NCBI GenBank assembly: GCA_025350145.1
Contig: JANXYH010000042.1
Span: 1 to 45,556, forward strand
Direction: 5' to 3'
DNA from: Burkholderiales bacterium
Lineage (GTDB): Bacteria; Pseudomonadota; Gammaproteobacteria; Burkholderiales; Burkholderiaceae_C
Length of the DNA: 45,556 nt
Shown: positions 16,908 to 26,194 of the stretch, in pieces
How the letters are laid out: every line of letters starts with the position of its first letter
How positions within the stretch are numbered: the stretch's first letter is position 1
The notes under the pieces: model-generated
What the model was told of the DNA's origin: nothing
Seen by the model: the letters and a program-made list of their open reading frames with translations, nothing else
Database searches by the model: none
Program-made: the position numbers and the translations under genes

Positions 16908-18082
16908 GCATGGCCGAGGCCGCAGACCCTTTGCTGCCCTTGCTGCGGATGGCGCTGGCGGTGCTGCTGCTGGCGCTGCTGCCGCTGGCCTGGTGGTGGC
17001 TGCGCCAGCGCGGGGCGGATCAGCGCAGGCGCTTGGCCGCATTGCTGGCGCTGACCCTTTTTCTGACCTTTGACCTGATCGTCTTCGGCGCCTACACCCG
17101 GCTGTCGGATTCCGGCCTGGGCTGCCCCGACTGGCCCGGCTGCTACAGCCAGGCCAGCCCGATGGCGGCGCACGCCGACATCGCCCGGGCCCAGGCTGCC
17201 TTGCCCAGCGGCCCGGTCAGCCACACCAAGGCCTGGATCGAGATGGTCCACCGCTACCTGGCGATGACCGTCGGCGTCTTGATCGCGGTGCTGGCGGCGG
17301 TTTGCTGGCGGGCGCGGCGCTGGCTGCCGCATTCACCTTGGTGGGCCGTCGCCACGCTGGGCTGGGTCATCGTGCAGGGCCTGTTCGGTCGCTACACCGT
17401 CACGCTGAAGCTGTACCCGGCGGTTGTCAGCGCCCACCTGCTGGGCGCCATGCTGCTGTTGGCGCTGCTGGCCCTGCAGTACAGCAGCCTGCGCGGGCGG
17501 CCCCTGCTGGCGACGGCTGTCTCGGGCCGGGCGATTTGGGCGGTGCTGGCCCTGGTGCTGGGGCAAATTGCCCTGGGCGGCTGGGTCAGCAGCAACAACG
17601 CGGTGCTGGCCTGTCAGGGCTTTCCGCGCTGCAATGGCCAATGGTGGCCGGCGATGGACGCGGCGCAGGGCTTCAGCTTGCTGCGCGAGCTGGGGCGCAG
17701 CGGCGAGGGCGGTTTCCTGCCGGCCCAAGCGCTGGTAGCGATCCATCTGGCGCACCGGGGCGCCGCCCTGGTGGTGCTGCTGGCGCTGGCCTGGTTGGCC
17801 TGGGCGCTGCGCCGTGGCGCTGATGCCCAGGCGCGGCGGGCTGGCGCAATCCTGGCCGCTTTGCTGCTGCTGCAACTCGCCAGCGGCGTCTCCAACGTGG
17901 TGCTGGGCTGGCCGCTGGCGGCGGCGCTGGGCCACAGCGCAGGTGCTGCTGCGTTGGTCGGCCTGCTGACCAGCCTGGCCTGGCGCCGCCGCATCGCTGG
18001 GCAAGCTTGGGGCCCGTCCGTGCAGGCGCACACTCCCGGGCCCGGCCGCGTCGCCCCATGGCCAGCGGCGACCCAGCCATGA
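16904..18082 (+). CDS. ctaA: Heme A synthase (COX15/CtaA)
   Basis: 392 residues from the ATG at 16904, which overlaps the stop of the upstream gene. CtaA oxidises the C8 methyl of heme O to the formyl group of heme A in the inner membrane. It has about eight helices and the signatures [29 protein letters not shown], and later [19 protein letters not shown] and [10 protein letters not shown]. The conserved His residues (MVHR, SAHL, LAHR, LGHS) are the expected heme ligands. The stop overlaps the ctaB start. Confidence 0.95.
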   Translation: MSMAEAADPLLPLLRMALAVLLLALLPLAWWWLRQRGADQRRRLAALLALTLFLTFDLIVFGAYTRLSDSGLGCPDWPGCYSQASPMAAHADIARAQAALPSGPVSHTKAWIEMVHRYLAMTVGVLIAVLAAVCWRARRWLPHSPWWAVATLGWVIVQGLFGRYTVTLKLYPAVVSAHLLGAMLLLALLALQYSSLRGRPLLATAVSGRAIWAVLALVLGQIALGGWVSSNNAVLACQGFPRCNGQWWPAMDAAQGFSLLRELGRSGEGGFLPAQALVAIHLAHRGAALVVLLALAWLAWALRRGADAQARRAGAILAALLLLQLASGVSNVVLGWPLAAALGHSAGAAALVGLLTSLAWRRRIAGQAWGPSVQAHTPGPGRVAPWPAATQP

Positions 18083-18993
18083 CCACGACCACGACCATCG
18101 TCGCCCCGTCACCCCGCAGCAGCCGCTGGCGGCAATACAGCGCGCTGACCAAGCCGCGGGTGGTGCAGTTGATCGTGTTCTGCGCCGTGATCGGCATGCT
18201 GCTGGCCGTGCCCGGCCTGCCGGACCTTGGCCTGACGGCCGCCGCCACCGTCGGCATCTGGTTGGTGGCGAGCGCGGCGGCGGCGTTCAACTGCCTGGTC
18301 GAGCAGCAGATTGACCGCAAGATGGCCCGCACTGCCTGGCGGCCGACCGCCAAAGGCGAGCTCAACACGCGCCAGGCGCTGGTGTTCTCGGCCCTGCTCG
18401 CCGGCGCCGGTGGCATGCTGCTGTGGTGGTGGGTCAACCCGCTGACGATGTGGCTGACCATTGCCACCTTTGTCGGCTACGCCGTCGTCTACACCGTGAT
18501 CCTGAAGCCGCTGACGCCACAGAACATCGTCATCGGTGGCGCCTCGGGGGCGATGCCGCCGGTACTGGGCTGGGCGGCGATGCGCGGCGAGGTCGGGCCC
18601 GAGGCGCTGATGATGTTCCTGATCATCTTCCTCTGGACACCGCCGCACTTCTGGGCACTGGCGCTGTACCGGGTCGAGGATTACCGCCGCTCCGGCCTGC
18701 CGATGCTGCCCGTCACCCATGGCAATGAATTCACCCGGCTCAACGTGCTGCTCTACACCCTGGTGCTGTTCGCTGCCGGCTTGCTGCCGTTCATCACCGG
18801 CATGAGCGGCTGGCCCTACCTGCTGGCGGCGGTGCTGCTCGGCGCCGGTTTCATCGGCTACGGCTTCGCGCTGTGGCGTTCGTACAGCGACGCGCTGGCG
18901 CGCAAGACCTTCCGCTTCTCGCTCTACTACCTGGCGCTGTTGTTCACTGCGCTGCTGCTGGACCACTACCTGACACCATGGCTGCCACTGTGA
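18079..18993 (+). CDS. ctaB: Protoheme IX farnesyltransferase (heme O synthase)
   Basis: 304 residues from the ATG at 18079, which shares ATGA with the ctaA stop. It attaches a farnesyl group to heme B, the step before CtaA. The UbiA-family signature [10 protein letters not shown] is followed by [15 protein letters not shown] (first Asp-rich site), [20 protein letters not shown], and [10 protein letters not shown] with [14 protein letters not shown]. Seven to nine helices are expected. The first codons are an ACGACC-type hexamer repeat giving a Thr-rich N-terminus. Its 3' end overlaps the sco gene by 16 bases. Confidence 0.96.
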   Translation: MTTTTTIVAPSPRSSRWRQYSALTKPRVVQLIVFCAVIGMLLAVPGLPDLGLTAAATVGIWLVASAAAAFNCLVEQQIDRKMARTAWRPTAKGELNTRQALVFSALLAGAGGMLLWWWVNPLTMWLTIATFVGYAVVYTVILKPLTPQNIVIGGASGAMPPVLGWAAMRGEVGPEALMMFLIIFLWTPPHFWALALYRVEDYRRSGLPMLPVTHGNEFTRLNVLLYTLVLFAAGLLPFITGMSGWPYLLAAVLLGAGFIGYGFALWRSYSDALARKTFRFSLYYLALLFTALLLDHYLTPWLPL

Positions 18994-19598
18994 ATTGGCT
19001 TCGACGGCGCTGGCTGATGGGCGCCGCCTTGTCCGCACTCAGCGCCTGCGACATGAGCCGACCGGGCGTCGAGAAGCCGTCCTTCCACAGCGTCGACATC
19101 ACCGGCGCCGAGTACGCCCGCACCCTGAACTTGCCTGACTTCAACGGCCAGGCGCGCACCCTGGCCGACTTCAAAGGCAAGCTGCCGGTGGTGTTCTTCG
19201 GCTACACCCAGTGCCCCGACGCCTGCCCGACCACCATGGCCGAATTGGCCGAGGTCAAGCGCGCGCTGGGCGCAGACGGCGCGCGCGTGGTCGCTGTCTT
19301 CGTCAGCGTTGACCCCGAGCGCGACACGGCCGAGTTGCTCAAGGCCTACATGGCCAATTTCGGCGCCGACTTCGTCGGCCTGCGCGGCACACCCGAGCAG
19401 GTTCAGGCCGCCGCCAAGGAGTTCAAGGTCTTCTACGCCAAGGTGCCCGGCAAGACCGAGAACAGCTACACCGTCGACCACACGGCGGGCAGCTACATCT
19501 TCGATGCCCAGGGCAAGGTGCGCCTGTTCAGCCGCTATGGCAGCGGCGCCAAGTTCCTTGCCGAGGACCTGAAGATCCTGCTGGCCGAGAAGGCCTGA
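18978..19598 (+). CDS. SCO1/SenC family copper chaperone, lipoprotein
   Basis: 206 residues from the ATG at 18978. The N-terminus has a lipobox (LSAC, Cys24), so the protein is probably a membrane-anchored periplasmic lipoprotein. The thioredoxin-like domain has the copper ligands CPDAC (Cys79, Cys83) and His168 in TVDHTA, plus [10 protein letters not shown] and VSVDPERDT signatures. It delivers copper to the CuA site of CoxB. It is the last gene of the oxidase block; a strong hairpin that serves rpoH follows on the opposite strand. Confidence 0.94.
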   Translation: MAATVNWLRRRWLMGAALSALSACDMSRPGVEKPSFHSVDITGAEYARTLNLPDFNGQARTLADFKGKLPVVFFGYTQCPDACPTTMAELAEVKRALGADGARVVAVFVSVDPERDTAELLKAYMANFGADFVGLRGTPEQVQAAAKEFKVFYAKVPGKTENSYTVDHTAGSYIFDAQGKVRLFSRYGSGAKFLAEDLKILLAEKA

Positions 19599-19604
19599 GC
19601 GCAC

Positions 19605-19632
19605 CCGCAAAAACGGCGCCCGCAGGCGCCGT
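19605..19632 (-). terminator. Rho-independent terminator of rpoH
   Basis: Read on the - strand, ACGGCGCC, loop TGCG, GGCGCCGT, then TTTTG: an exact 8-bp stem followed by a run of five Ts counting the last stem base. It lies 24 bases past the rpoH stop. On the + strand no T-run follows the stem. Confidence 0.8.
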
Positions 19633-19655
19633 CGATGAGGGCGGCTGAAAAACGC

Positions 19656-20582
19656 TCAGGCGGCCGCTGCCTCCATCGCCTTGCGCATCTTCTTCATCGC
19701 CGCCACCTCGATCTGGCGGATGCGCTCGGCGCTGACGCCGTATTCGGCCGCCAGATCGTGTAGCGTCATGCCGCCGGAGTTGTCGTCGTTAACCTTGAGC
19801 CAGCGCTCCTCGACGATCCGCCGGCTGCGGCTGTCCAGCACTTCCAGCGCCTGCAGCAGGCCTTCGCCGGCCAGCGCGTCGCGGCGCCGCGACTCCAGCA
19901 CCTGAGTCGGCTCGCCGCGGTCGTCGGCCAGGTAGGCGATCGGTGCGAACGACTCTTCGCCGTCGTCGGTCTGCGGCTCCAGCGCCACATCTCCGCCCGA
20001 CAGCCGGGTCTCCATCTCGATCACCTCGTCGGGCTTGACGTTCAGCGTCCGCGCCACATGCTCGACTTCGCCGGGCGAGAGGGTGTTGCGGTGCGCGTCG
20101 GCGTCGCTGGCGTCGCGCTTGAGGCGCTGCTTCATCGAGCGCAGGTTGAAGAACAGTTTGCGCTGCGCCTTGGTCGTGGCCAGCTTGACCATGCGCCAGT
20201 TGCGCAGGATGTACTCGTGGATCTCGGCCTTGATCCAGTACAGCGCGTAGCTCACCAGGCGCACGCCCTGGTCCGGGTCGAAGCGCTTGACGGCCTTCAT
20301 CAGCCCGACATTGCCCTCCTGGATCAGGTCGCCGTGCGGCAGGCCATAGCCCAGGTACTGGCGCGACACCGATACCACCAGGCGCAGGTGCGAGAGCACC
20401 AGCCGGCCGGCGGCGGAAAGGTCGCCCGCGTCGCGCAGCCGCCGGGCGTAGGAGGATTCTTCGTCCTGCGTCAGCATCGGCAGCCGGTTGACCGACGAGA
20501 TGTAGGCGTCGAGATTGCCCAGCGAGGGCACCATCGCCCAGGGGTCACGCAAAGACAGCGAGGTGGAAGTTGACAGGTTCAT
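19656..20582 (-). CDS. rpoH: RNA polymerase heat-shock sigma factor (sigma-32)
   Basis: 308 residues from the ATG at 20582. A GTG at 20609 is in frame but lies only about six bases from the probable transcription start. The RpoH box QRKLFFNLR is present, as are region 2 (GDLIQEGNVGLMKAVKRFDPDQG, in parts; YALYWIKAEIHEYILRNW) and the region 4 helix-turn-helix ending GVSAERIRQIEVAAMKKMR. This identifies sigma-32 rather than another group. Its promoter overlaps a CIRCE-type inverted repeat, so HrcA repression is likely. It lies downstream of ychF on the same strand but probably has its own promoter and a strong terminator. Confidence 0.95.
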   Translation of the reverse strand: MNLSTSTSLSLRDPWAMVPSLGNLDAYISSVNRLPMLTQDEESSYARRLRDAGDLSAAGRLVLSHLRLVVSVSRQYLGYGLPHGDLIQEGNVGLMKAVKRFDPDQGVRLVSYALYWIKAEIHEYILRNWRMVKLATTKAQRKLFFNLRSMKQRLKRDASDADAHRNTLSPGEVEHVARTLNVKPDEVIEMETRLSGGDVALEPQTDDGEESFAPIAYLADDRGEPTQVLESRRRDALAGEGLLQALEVLDSRSRRIVEERWLKVNDDNSGGMTLHDLAAEYGVSAERIRQIEVAAMKKMRKAMEAAAA

Positions 20583-20621
20583 GGCGTACTGGGAGTAACC
20601 CGAGGTCACTTGGTTCCCGAA

Positions 20622-20651
20622 ATATTAGCACTCCTGGGTTGGGAGTGCCAA
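20622..20651 (-). promoter_or_regulatory. rpoH: Probable promoter of rpoH
   Basis: On the - strand TTGGCA (20651-20646) matches the -35 consensus at five of six bases. TAATAT (20627-20622) matches the -10 at four of six, with an 18-base spacer. Transcription would begin near 20615, about 33 bases before the ATG at 20582. The element lies in the 63-base gap after ychF. Confidence 0.6.
20625..20651 (-). promoter_or_regulatory. CIRCE-type inverted repeat (putative HrcA operator)
   Basis: TTAGCACTC, nine bases, GAGTGCCAA at 20625-20651. The CIRCE consensus is TTAGCACTC-N9-GAGTGCTAA; the left arm is perfect, the right arm has one mismatch, and the spacer is exactly nine. The repeat covers the -35 and spacer of the predicted rpoH promoter. 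CIRCE is the binding site of the heat-shock repressor HrcA, usually found before groESL or hrcA. Confidence 0.85.
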
Positions 20652-20672
20652 ACCGGCGCCGCCGGCTGGCAG

Positions 20673-21767
20673 TCAACTGCTGAACAGGAAGTTCATCACG
20701 TCGCCGTCCTTGACGACGTAGTCCTTGCCCTCGGCGCGCATCTTGCCGGCGTCCTTGGCACCTTGCTCGCCCTTGCAGGCGATGTAGTCGTCGAAGGCGA
20801 TGGTCTGGGCGCGGATGTAGCCCTTCTCGAAATCGGTGTGGATCACGCCGGCCGCCTTGGGGCCGGTGTCGCCGATGTGGATGGTCCAGGCGCGCACCTC
20901 CTTGACCCCGGCGGTGAAGTAGGTCTGCAGGCCCAGCAGCTTGAAGCCGGCGCGGATCAAGCGGTTCAGCCCGGGTTCGTCCTGGCCCATCTCCTGCAAG
21001 AACAGCAGCCGGTCGGCGTCGTCCATGTCGGCCAATTCGGCCTCGGTCTTGGCACAGATCGCCACCACCGGGGCGTTCTGCGCCGCAGCGTATTCGGCCA
21101 GCCGGTCGAGGAAGGGGTTGTCGCTGAAACCGTCCTCGGCGACGTTGGCGACGAACATCGCCGGCTTGGCCGTGATCAGGCACAGCGGCTTGAGGATCAG
21201 CCACTCCTCCTTGCTGAAATCGATGCCGCGCACCGGCCTGGCCTGGTCCAGCGCCGCCTGGCATTTCTCCAGCACCTTGACCAGGGCAGCGGCCTCCTTG
21301 TCGTTGCCAGAGCGCGCGGCCTTGACGTAGCGGTGCAGGCTTTTCTCGACCGTGGCCAGGTCGGCCAGGCAGAGCTCGGTCTGGATCACCTCGATGTCGT
21401 TGATCGGGTCGATCTTGCCGGCGACGTGGATGACGTTGTCGTCCTCGAAGCAGCGCACCACGTTGACGATCGCGTCGGTCTCGCGGATGTGGCTGAGGAA
21501 CTGGTTGCCCAGGCCCTCGCCCTTGCTCGCGCCCGCCACCAGGCCGGCGATATCGACGAACTCGACGATCGCCGGGACGACCCGTTCGGGCTTGACGATC
21601 TCGGCCAGGCGGGCCAGCCGCAGGTCGGGCAGCTCGACCACGCCGACATTGGGCTCGATCGTGCAGAACGGGTAGTTCTCGGCCGCGATCCCGGCCTGGG
21701 TCAAGGCATTGAAAAGGGTGGACTTGCCGACATTGGGCAAGCCCACGATGCCGCACTGGAGGCTCAT
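20673..21767 (-). CDS. ychF: Redox-regulated ATPase/GTPase YchF
   Basis: 364 residues from the ATG at 21767, giving the standard start [20 protein letters not shown]. It is a universally conserved Obg-related P-loop NTPase that prefers ATP and is linked to ribosomes and oxidative stress. The P-loop is [29 protein letters not shown] is the G3 region, and the C-terminal TGS domain contains [17 protein letters not shown], read in parts. The end MNFLFSS is as in homologues. In-frame codons upstream to 21905 do not resemble the family. Confidence 0.96.
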   Translation of the reverse strand: MSLQCGIVGLPNVGKSTLFNALTQAGIAAENYPFCTIEPNVGVVELPDLRLARLAEIVKPERVVPAIVEFVDIAGLVAGASKGEGLGNQFLSHIRETDAIVNVVRCFEDDNVIHVAGKIDPINDIEVIQTELCLADLATVEKSLHRYVKAARSGNDKEAAALVKVLEKCQAALDQARPVRGIDFSKEEWLILKPLCLITAKPAMFVANVAEDGFSDNPFLDRLAEYAAAQNAPVVAICAKTEAELADMDDADRLLFLQEMGQDEPGLNRLIRAGFKLLGLQTYFTAGVKEVRAWTIHIGDTGPKAAGVIHTDFEKGYIRAQTIAFDDYIACKGEQGAKDAGKMRAEGKDYVVKDGDVMNFLFSS

Positions 21768-21903
21768 GGCGTGTCTTCTTTGGGAGGGGCTGGCCGGGGC
21801 GCCAGGGAAAGGGGTGATCGGCGCGTGCAGCGCAGCAGCCGAGCGCTGACGGTGAGCGATTTTATCGGCCCGGCCGGCGCAGCGATTCCTACAATGCCGG
21901 CCC

Positions 21904-23034
21904 ATGGCACAGGTTCAAGTCGCAGTTCGCGGCACAGGCGTGGTCGGCATGACCCTGGCGCTGGCGCTGTCACGCCAGGGCTTGCGCGTGGGCCTGCCGG
22001 GCGACGCGCTGCGGGCCAGCGCCGAAGGTGGGCGCGGCGACGTCCGGGCCTACGCCCTCAACAGCGCCTCACGGTCGCTGCTGACGGCGCTCAAGGTCTG
22101 GGACGCCTTGCCGGCGGACGCGGTCACGGCGGTCGACGACATGTGCGTGGTCGGTGACGCGGCATCGGGGCGGATCGATTTCTCGGCCTGGCAGCAAGGC
22201 GTGGCGGCGCTGGCCTGGATCGTCGACGCCGCTGAGCTCGACAACGCCTTGCGCACCGTGCTGCGCTTTGCGCCGCATGTCCAGGCCCTGGCCGAGGCCG
22301 ACGGCGAAACTGCCGACGCCGAATTGACGGTGCTGGCCGAGGGCCGGGATTCGGCCGGCCGGCGCGCCCATGGCGTGGCCTGGCAGCCGCAGGCCTATGG
22401 CCACAGCGCCTTGGCGGCGCGGCTGGTGGCTGGCCAGCCCCACGCCAACACCGCCTGCCAGTGGTTTGCGTCGCCCGCCGTGCTGGCCTTGCTGCCGCTG
22501 GACCGGCCCGCGCCGGACACCAGCTACGCCCTGGTCTGGTCGATGCCCAGCGAGCGCGCCGAGCAACTGCGGCAACAGCCCCAGGCCGAATTCGAGGCAG
22601 CGCTGAACGCCGTCTGCGGTGCTGGCTTCGGCGGGCTGAGGCTGGCCAGCGAGCGCAGCGCCTGGCCGTTGGCGCTGGCCCGGGCCGAGCCGGTCTGCGG
22701 CCCCGGCTGGGCGCTGGTCGGCGACGCGGCGCACACCATCCACCCGCTGGCCGGTCAGGGGCTGAACCTGGGGCTGGCCGATGTTGCGGCGCTGAGCCGG
22801 GTGATCGCCGAGCGCGAGCCCTGGCGCGCCCTGGGCGACGAGACACTGCTGCGCCGCTATGCCCGCGCCCGGGCGTTGCCGACCCAGGCCATGGCCTGGG
22901 TCACGGATTCGCTCCTGCACCTGTTCGCCGCCGAGCAGCCGCTGGTGCGGGAACTTCGCAACCGCGGCATGACTCTGCTCAACCGATTGGCGCCGCTCAA
23001 GCGCGCCTTGACCGCCAGGGCGATGGACGCCTGA
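21904..23034 (+). CDS. UbiH/UbiF/VisC/COQ6-family FAD monooxygenase
   Basis: 376 residues of the ubiquinone-biosynthesis hydroxylase family, aromatic-ring hydroxylases that use FAD and NADPH at the membrane surface. The N-terminal dinucleotide site is [18 protein letters not shown], slightly unusual because the usual GxGxxG starts with an Arg before it. The second FAD motif [22 protein letters not shown] is intact, read in parts. Which ring position it hydroxylates cannot be told from sequence alone. A TACAAT at 21890-21895 sits only 8 bases before the ATG, suggesting a very short leader. The next gene, dsbC, follows by 40 bases. Confidence 0.9.
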   Translation: MAQVQVAVRGTGVVGMTLALALSRQGLRVGLPGDALRASAEGGRGDVRAYALNSASRSLLTALKVWDALPADAVTAVDDMCVVGDAASGRIDFSAWQQGVAALAWIVDAAELDNALRTVLRFAPHVQALAEADGETADAELTVLAEGRDSAGRRAHGVAWQPQAYGHSALAARLVAGQPHANTACQWFASPAVLALLPLDRPAPDTSYALVWSMPSERAEQLRQQPQAEFEAALNAVCGAGFGGLRLASERSAWPLALARAEPVCGPGWALVGDAAHTIHPLAGQGLNLGLADVAALSRVIAEREPWRALGDETLLRRYARARALPTQAMAWVTDSLLHLFAAEQPLVRELRNRGMTLLNRLAPLKRALTARAMDA

Positions 23035-23074
23035 GCCCACCTCTACCTACCCACGTTCTGCCTGAAAGCTACCC

Positions 23075-23839
23075 ATGACCGAGCGATCCAACCTGCGCCG
23101 TGGCGCCCTCTGCCTGGCCCAGGCTGCCGCACTGGCGACCGTGCTGGCGACTGCACTCGGCGCCGGCAGCGTGCGGGCCGACGAGGCGGTGATCCGCAAG
23201 GTGCTGGCCGAGAGGCTGCCCAACTTCCCCAAGATCGACGAGGTCAGCAAGACCGCTATCCCGGGCATCTTCGAGGTCCGCGTCGGCAGCGATCTGTTCT
23301 ACGCCGACGAGGCCGGCAACCACCTGATCCAGGGCGCGATCATCGACACCCGCACCCGCACCGACCTGACCCAGGCGCGCATTGACAAGCTCACGGCGGT
23401 GGACTTTGCCGCCCTGCCGTTGAAGGACGCGATGCTGATCAAGCAGGGCACCGGCGTGCGCAAACTGGTGGTCTTCGCCGACCCGAACTGCGGCTACTGC
23501 AAACGCATCGAGCGCGACCTGCTGACGCTCAAAGATGTCTCGATCTACACCTTCCTCTACCCCATCCTCGGGCCGGACTCGGGCGTCAAATCCAAGGACA
23601 TCTGGTGCGCCAAGGACCCGGGCAAGGCCTGGCGCAACTGGATGGTCGACGGCCTGATGCCGGCCAAGGCGGTGGCCGGGTGCGACACCACGGTGCTGGA
23701 GCGCAACGTCGCGCTGGGGCAGAAGTACAAGGTCCAGGGCACGCCTGCGGTGGTGTTCGAGGACGGCACGCGCGCCCCCGGGGCGATCCCGGCGGCGCAG
23801 ATCGAGCAGCGCATCAGCGCAGCGACCAAGCGCAGTTGA
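23075..23839 (+). CDS. dsbC: Thiol:disulfide interchange protein DsbC
   Basis: 254 residues. A periplasmic disulfide isomerase. A signal peptide ends near GAGSVRA-DEA. The N-terminal dimerisation domain (VLAERLPNFPKIDEV, in parts) is followed by a thioredoxin domain with redox motif CGYC in FADPNCGYCK, a second Cys pair (WCAK, AGCD) and the cis-Pro loop GTPAVVFEDG. The length is close to E. coli DsbC with signal peptide. It lies downstream of the UbiH-type gene, perhaps on one transcript. Confidence 0.94.
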   Translation: MTERSNLRRGALCLAQAAALATVLATALGAGSVRADEAVIRKVLAERLPNFPKIDEVSKTAIPGIFEVRVGSDLFYADEAGNHLIQGAIIDTRTRTDLTQARIDKLTAVDFAALPLKDAMLIKQGTGVRKLVVFADPNCGYCKRIERDLLTLKDVSIYTFLYPILGPDSGVKSKDIWCAKDPGKAWRNWMVDGLMPAKAVAGCDTTVLERNVALGQKYKVQGTPAVVFEDGTRAPGAIPAAQIEQRISAATKRS

Positions 23840-23876
23840 GCCTGCCGGCGCAGTGCCGCAGCGACAATCTGCGGCC

Positions 23877-24395
23877 ATGCCCGAGCCTCCAGAACCCCTT
23901 GCCGCGCCGCAGACCGCTGCGCCGCCTGCATTGCCGCCCGCATTACCGCTGTCCCTGCCGCTGACAGTCCCGCCCGCAGTCCCCGAGATCGCCCGCCGCC
24001 TGGCCAACGCCGGCCTGCTGCCCTTCGTCGTCGGCGCGGCCCTGGTCTGGATCGTCAACCCGCAGGCCCACCCCTATGTCAGCCTGGCCCTGGCGGCCTA
24101 CGCGGCCTTGGTGATCTCGTTCCTGGGCGGCATCCATTGGGGCCTGGCGATGCGCCGCAGCACGCCGCCCGAGGCGATGCTGGTCTGGGGCGTGGTGCCG
24201 GCACTGCTGGCCTGGTTCGCGGTGATGATGCCGGCCCACGCCGGGCTGGTGATCGATGCGTTGCTGCTGCTGGCCTGCTACTTGGTCGACCGCAAGGTCT
24301 ATCCGGCGCAGGGCCAGGCGCATTGGCTGACGCTGCGCTTTCGCATGACCGGGGTGGCGATGTTGAGCTGTTTCCTCGGTGCCGCCGGGGCTTGA
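23877..24395 (+). CDS. DUF3429 membrane protein
   Basis: 172 residues from the ATG at 23877; a GTG at 23853 would add eight. The first 40 residues are rich in Pro and Ala and look disordered. About five hydrophobic segments follow, with FLGGIHWGLAMR, LVWGVVPALLAWFAVMM and LACYLVDRKVYP, the pattern of DUF3429 inner-membrane proteins. The function is unknown. GACAAT at 23863-23868, 8 bases before the ATG, could be a -10. The M61 peptidase gene starts 13 bases after its stop. Confidence 0.85.
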   Translation: MPEPPEPLAAPQTAAPPALPPALPLSLPLTVPPAVPEIARRLANAGLLPFVVGAALVWIVNPQAHPYVSLALAAYAALVISFLGGIHWGLAMRRSTPPEAMLVWGVVPALLAWFAVMMPAHAGLVIDALLLLACYLVDRKVYPAQGQAHWLTLRFRMTGVAMLSCFLGAAGA

Positions 24396-24408
24396 GGGCA
24401 GGACCAGG

Positions 24409-26157
24409 ATGATTCGCTACCGCGTCGATATCGCCGACCTGCACAGCCACCACTTTGAGGTCACGGTCACGGTCCTGCAGCCGGACGGGCAGCAGACCGT
24501 GTCCTTGCCGGTCTGGATTCCCGGCAGCTACATGGTGCGTGAGTTCGCCCGCCACCTCAGCGGCCTGCAGGCCAGCCAGGGCGGCCGGCCAATCCAACCC
24601 AGGCAACTCGACAAGACCCGCTGGCTGCTGGACTGCCAGGGCGCCCGGGCGCTGACCCTGCGCTACCGCGTCTATGCCTTCGACCCCTCGGTGCGGGCGG
24701 CCTTCCTCGACAGCCGGCGCGGCTTCTTCAACGGCACCAGCCTGCTGCTGCGGGTGCATGGCCGCGAGGCCCAGGTCCAGCGGCTGAGGATAGGCAAGCT
24801 GCCAGCGCAGTGGCAGATCGCCACGGCGATGGCGCCCCGGGCCGGCAGCGCGGTCGAGTTCGAGGCCGCCGACTACGACGAACTGGTCGACCATCCGGTT
24901 GAGCTGGGCGCGTTCTGGCGCGGCCAATTTCAGGCCGGCGGCGTGCCCCACCAGTTTGTCGTTGCCGGCGCCCTGCCGGGGTTCGACGGGCAGCGCCTGC
25001 TGGCCGACAGCCAACGCATTTGCGAGGCGGCGATCGCGTTCTGGCATGGCCAGGCCGGCGGCCCGCCGCCGATGTCGCGTTACCTGTTTTTGCTCAACGC
25101 GGTCGAGGACGGCTACGGCGGGCTGGAGCACCGCGCCAGCACCGCCCTGATCGCGGCCCGGCGCGATCTGCCGCGGCTGGCCGGCGACGCCAAGCCCCAG
25201 GCCATGAGCGACAGCCAGGCGACGCTGCTGGGCCTGATCTGCCACGAGTACTTCCACAGTTGGAACGTCAAGCGGCTAAAGCCGGCGGAGTTCACCCGGA
25301 TCGACTACAGCGGCGAGAACTACACCGCGCTGTTGTGGTTCTTCGAGGGTTTCACCAGCTACTACGACGACCTGCTGCTGCGCCGCGCCGGGCTGATCGA
25401 TGCGCCGCGCTACCTCAAGCTGTTGGCCAAGGCCATGGCGGCGGTCGCGGCCACGCCAGGGCGGCAGTTGCAGAGCGTCGCCGAGGCCAGTTTCGACGCC
25501 TGGAACAAGTACTACCGGGCCGACGAGAACACGCCCAACGCCACCGTCAGCTACTACCAAAAGGGCAGCCTGGTGGCCTTGGCACTGGACCTGAGCCTGC
25601 GCCGCGCGGGCGGCAGCCTGGACGAGGTGATGCGCGCACTCTGGCAGCAGACCGGCGGCGGGCCGATCAGCGAAGCCGATATCGCGGCAGCGCTGCAGGC
25701 TGCCGGCAAGCGCTCGTTCGCGCCCGAGCTGGCCGCCTGGGTGCATGGCCGGGGCGAATTGCCGCTGGCCGGCCTGCTGGCCGAGTTCGGCGTGGTCTGC
25801 GGCCAGGAGCGTGCCGGACTGGCCGCCAGCCTGGGCCTGCGCCTGGCAGAAGGGCCGGTCAGCGGCATCACGGTGCGCGGCGTGCTGGCCGGCAGCGCGG
25901 CGGCGGTGGCGGGCGTTTCGGCCGGCGACGAGTTGCTGGCGATCGACGGTTGGCGGCTGCGGCGCCTTGACGATGCGCTGGCCTGGCTGCGCCCCGGGGC
26001 CAGCTTCGAACTGCTGGCGGTGCGCGACCAGCGCATCACCCATTTGCGCATCCAGCCCCAACCGGCCGGCGCGCTGGCCCAACTGCCGACGCTGAGTCTT
26101 TTGGACCGGCCGGGCAAGGCGATGCGCGACCGCCGCATGGCCTGGATCGCGGCCTGA
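24409..26157 (+). CDS. M61 family (glycyl aminopeptidase-like) metallopeptidase with PDZ domain
   Basis: 582 residues from the ATG at 24409. The N-terminal domain starts MIRYRVDIADLHSHHFEV and has the family's VWIPGSYMVREFARHL segment. The zinc motif is HEYFH in ICHEYFHSWNVKRLKP, and the third ligand Glu lies in the downstream WFFEGFTSYYDDLLL. A C-terminal PDZ domain covers about residues 480-560 (GVLAGSAAAVAGVSAGDELLAIDGW, in parts). No signal peptide is evident, so the enzyme is probably cytoplasmic, as annotated for many homologues. The substrate is unknown. The region after its stop has an imperfect 11-12 bp repeat (26142-26175). Confidence 0.93.
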   Translation: MIRYRVDIADLHSHHFEVTVTVLQPDGQQTVSLPVWIPGSYMVREFARHLSGLQASQGGRPIQPRQLDKTRWLLDCQGARALTLRYRVYAFDPSVRAAFLDSRRGFFNGTSLLLRVHGREAQVQRLRIGKLPAQWQIATAMAPRAGSAVEFEAADYDELVDHPVELGAFWRGQFQAGGVPHQFVVAGALPGFDGQRLLADSQRICEAAIAFWHGQAGGPPPMSRYLFLLNAVEDGYGGLEHRASTALIAARRDLPRLAGDAKPQAMSDSQATLLGLICHEYFHSWNVKRLKPAEFTRIDYSGENYTALLWFFEGFTSYYDDLLLRRAGLIDAPRYLKLLAKAMAAVAATPGRQLQSVAEASFDAWNKYYRADENTPNATVSYYQKGSLVALALDLSLRRAGGSLDEVMRALWQQTGGGPISEADIAAALQAAGKRSFAPELAAWVHGRGELPLAGLLAEFGVVCGQERAGLAASLGLRLAEGPVSGITVRGVLAGSAAAVAGVSAGDELLAIDGWRLRRLDDALAWLRPGASFELLAVRDQRITHLRIQPQPAGALAQLPTLSLLDRPGKAMRDRRMAWIAA

Positions 26158-26194
26158 TCGCGGCTGGATCGCTGCATCGCTCTGCAAGCTGGCC

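Noticed and set aside
20582-20609. GTG at 20609 as the rpoH start
   Set aside because: The predicted transcription start near 20615 leaves almost no leader, and the extra residues (TSGYSQYA) do not look like the family N-terminus. The ATG at 20582 is preferred.
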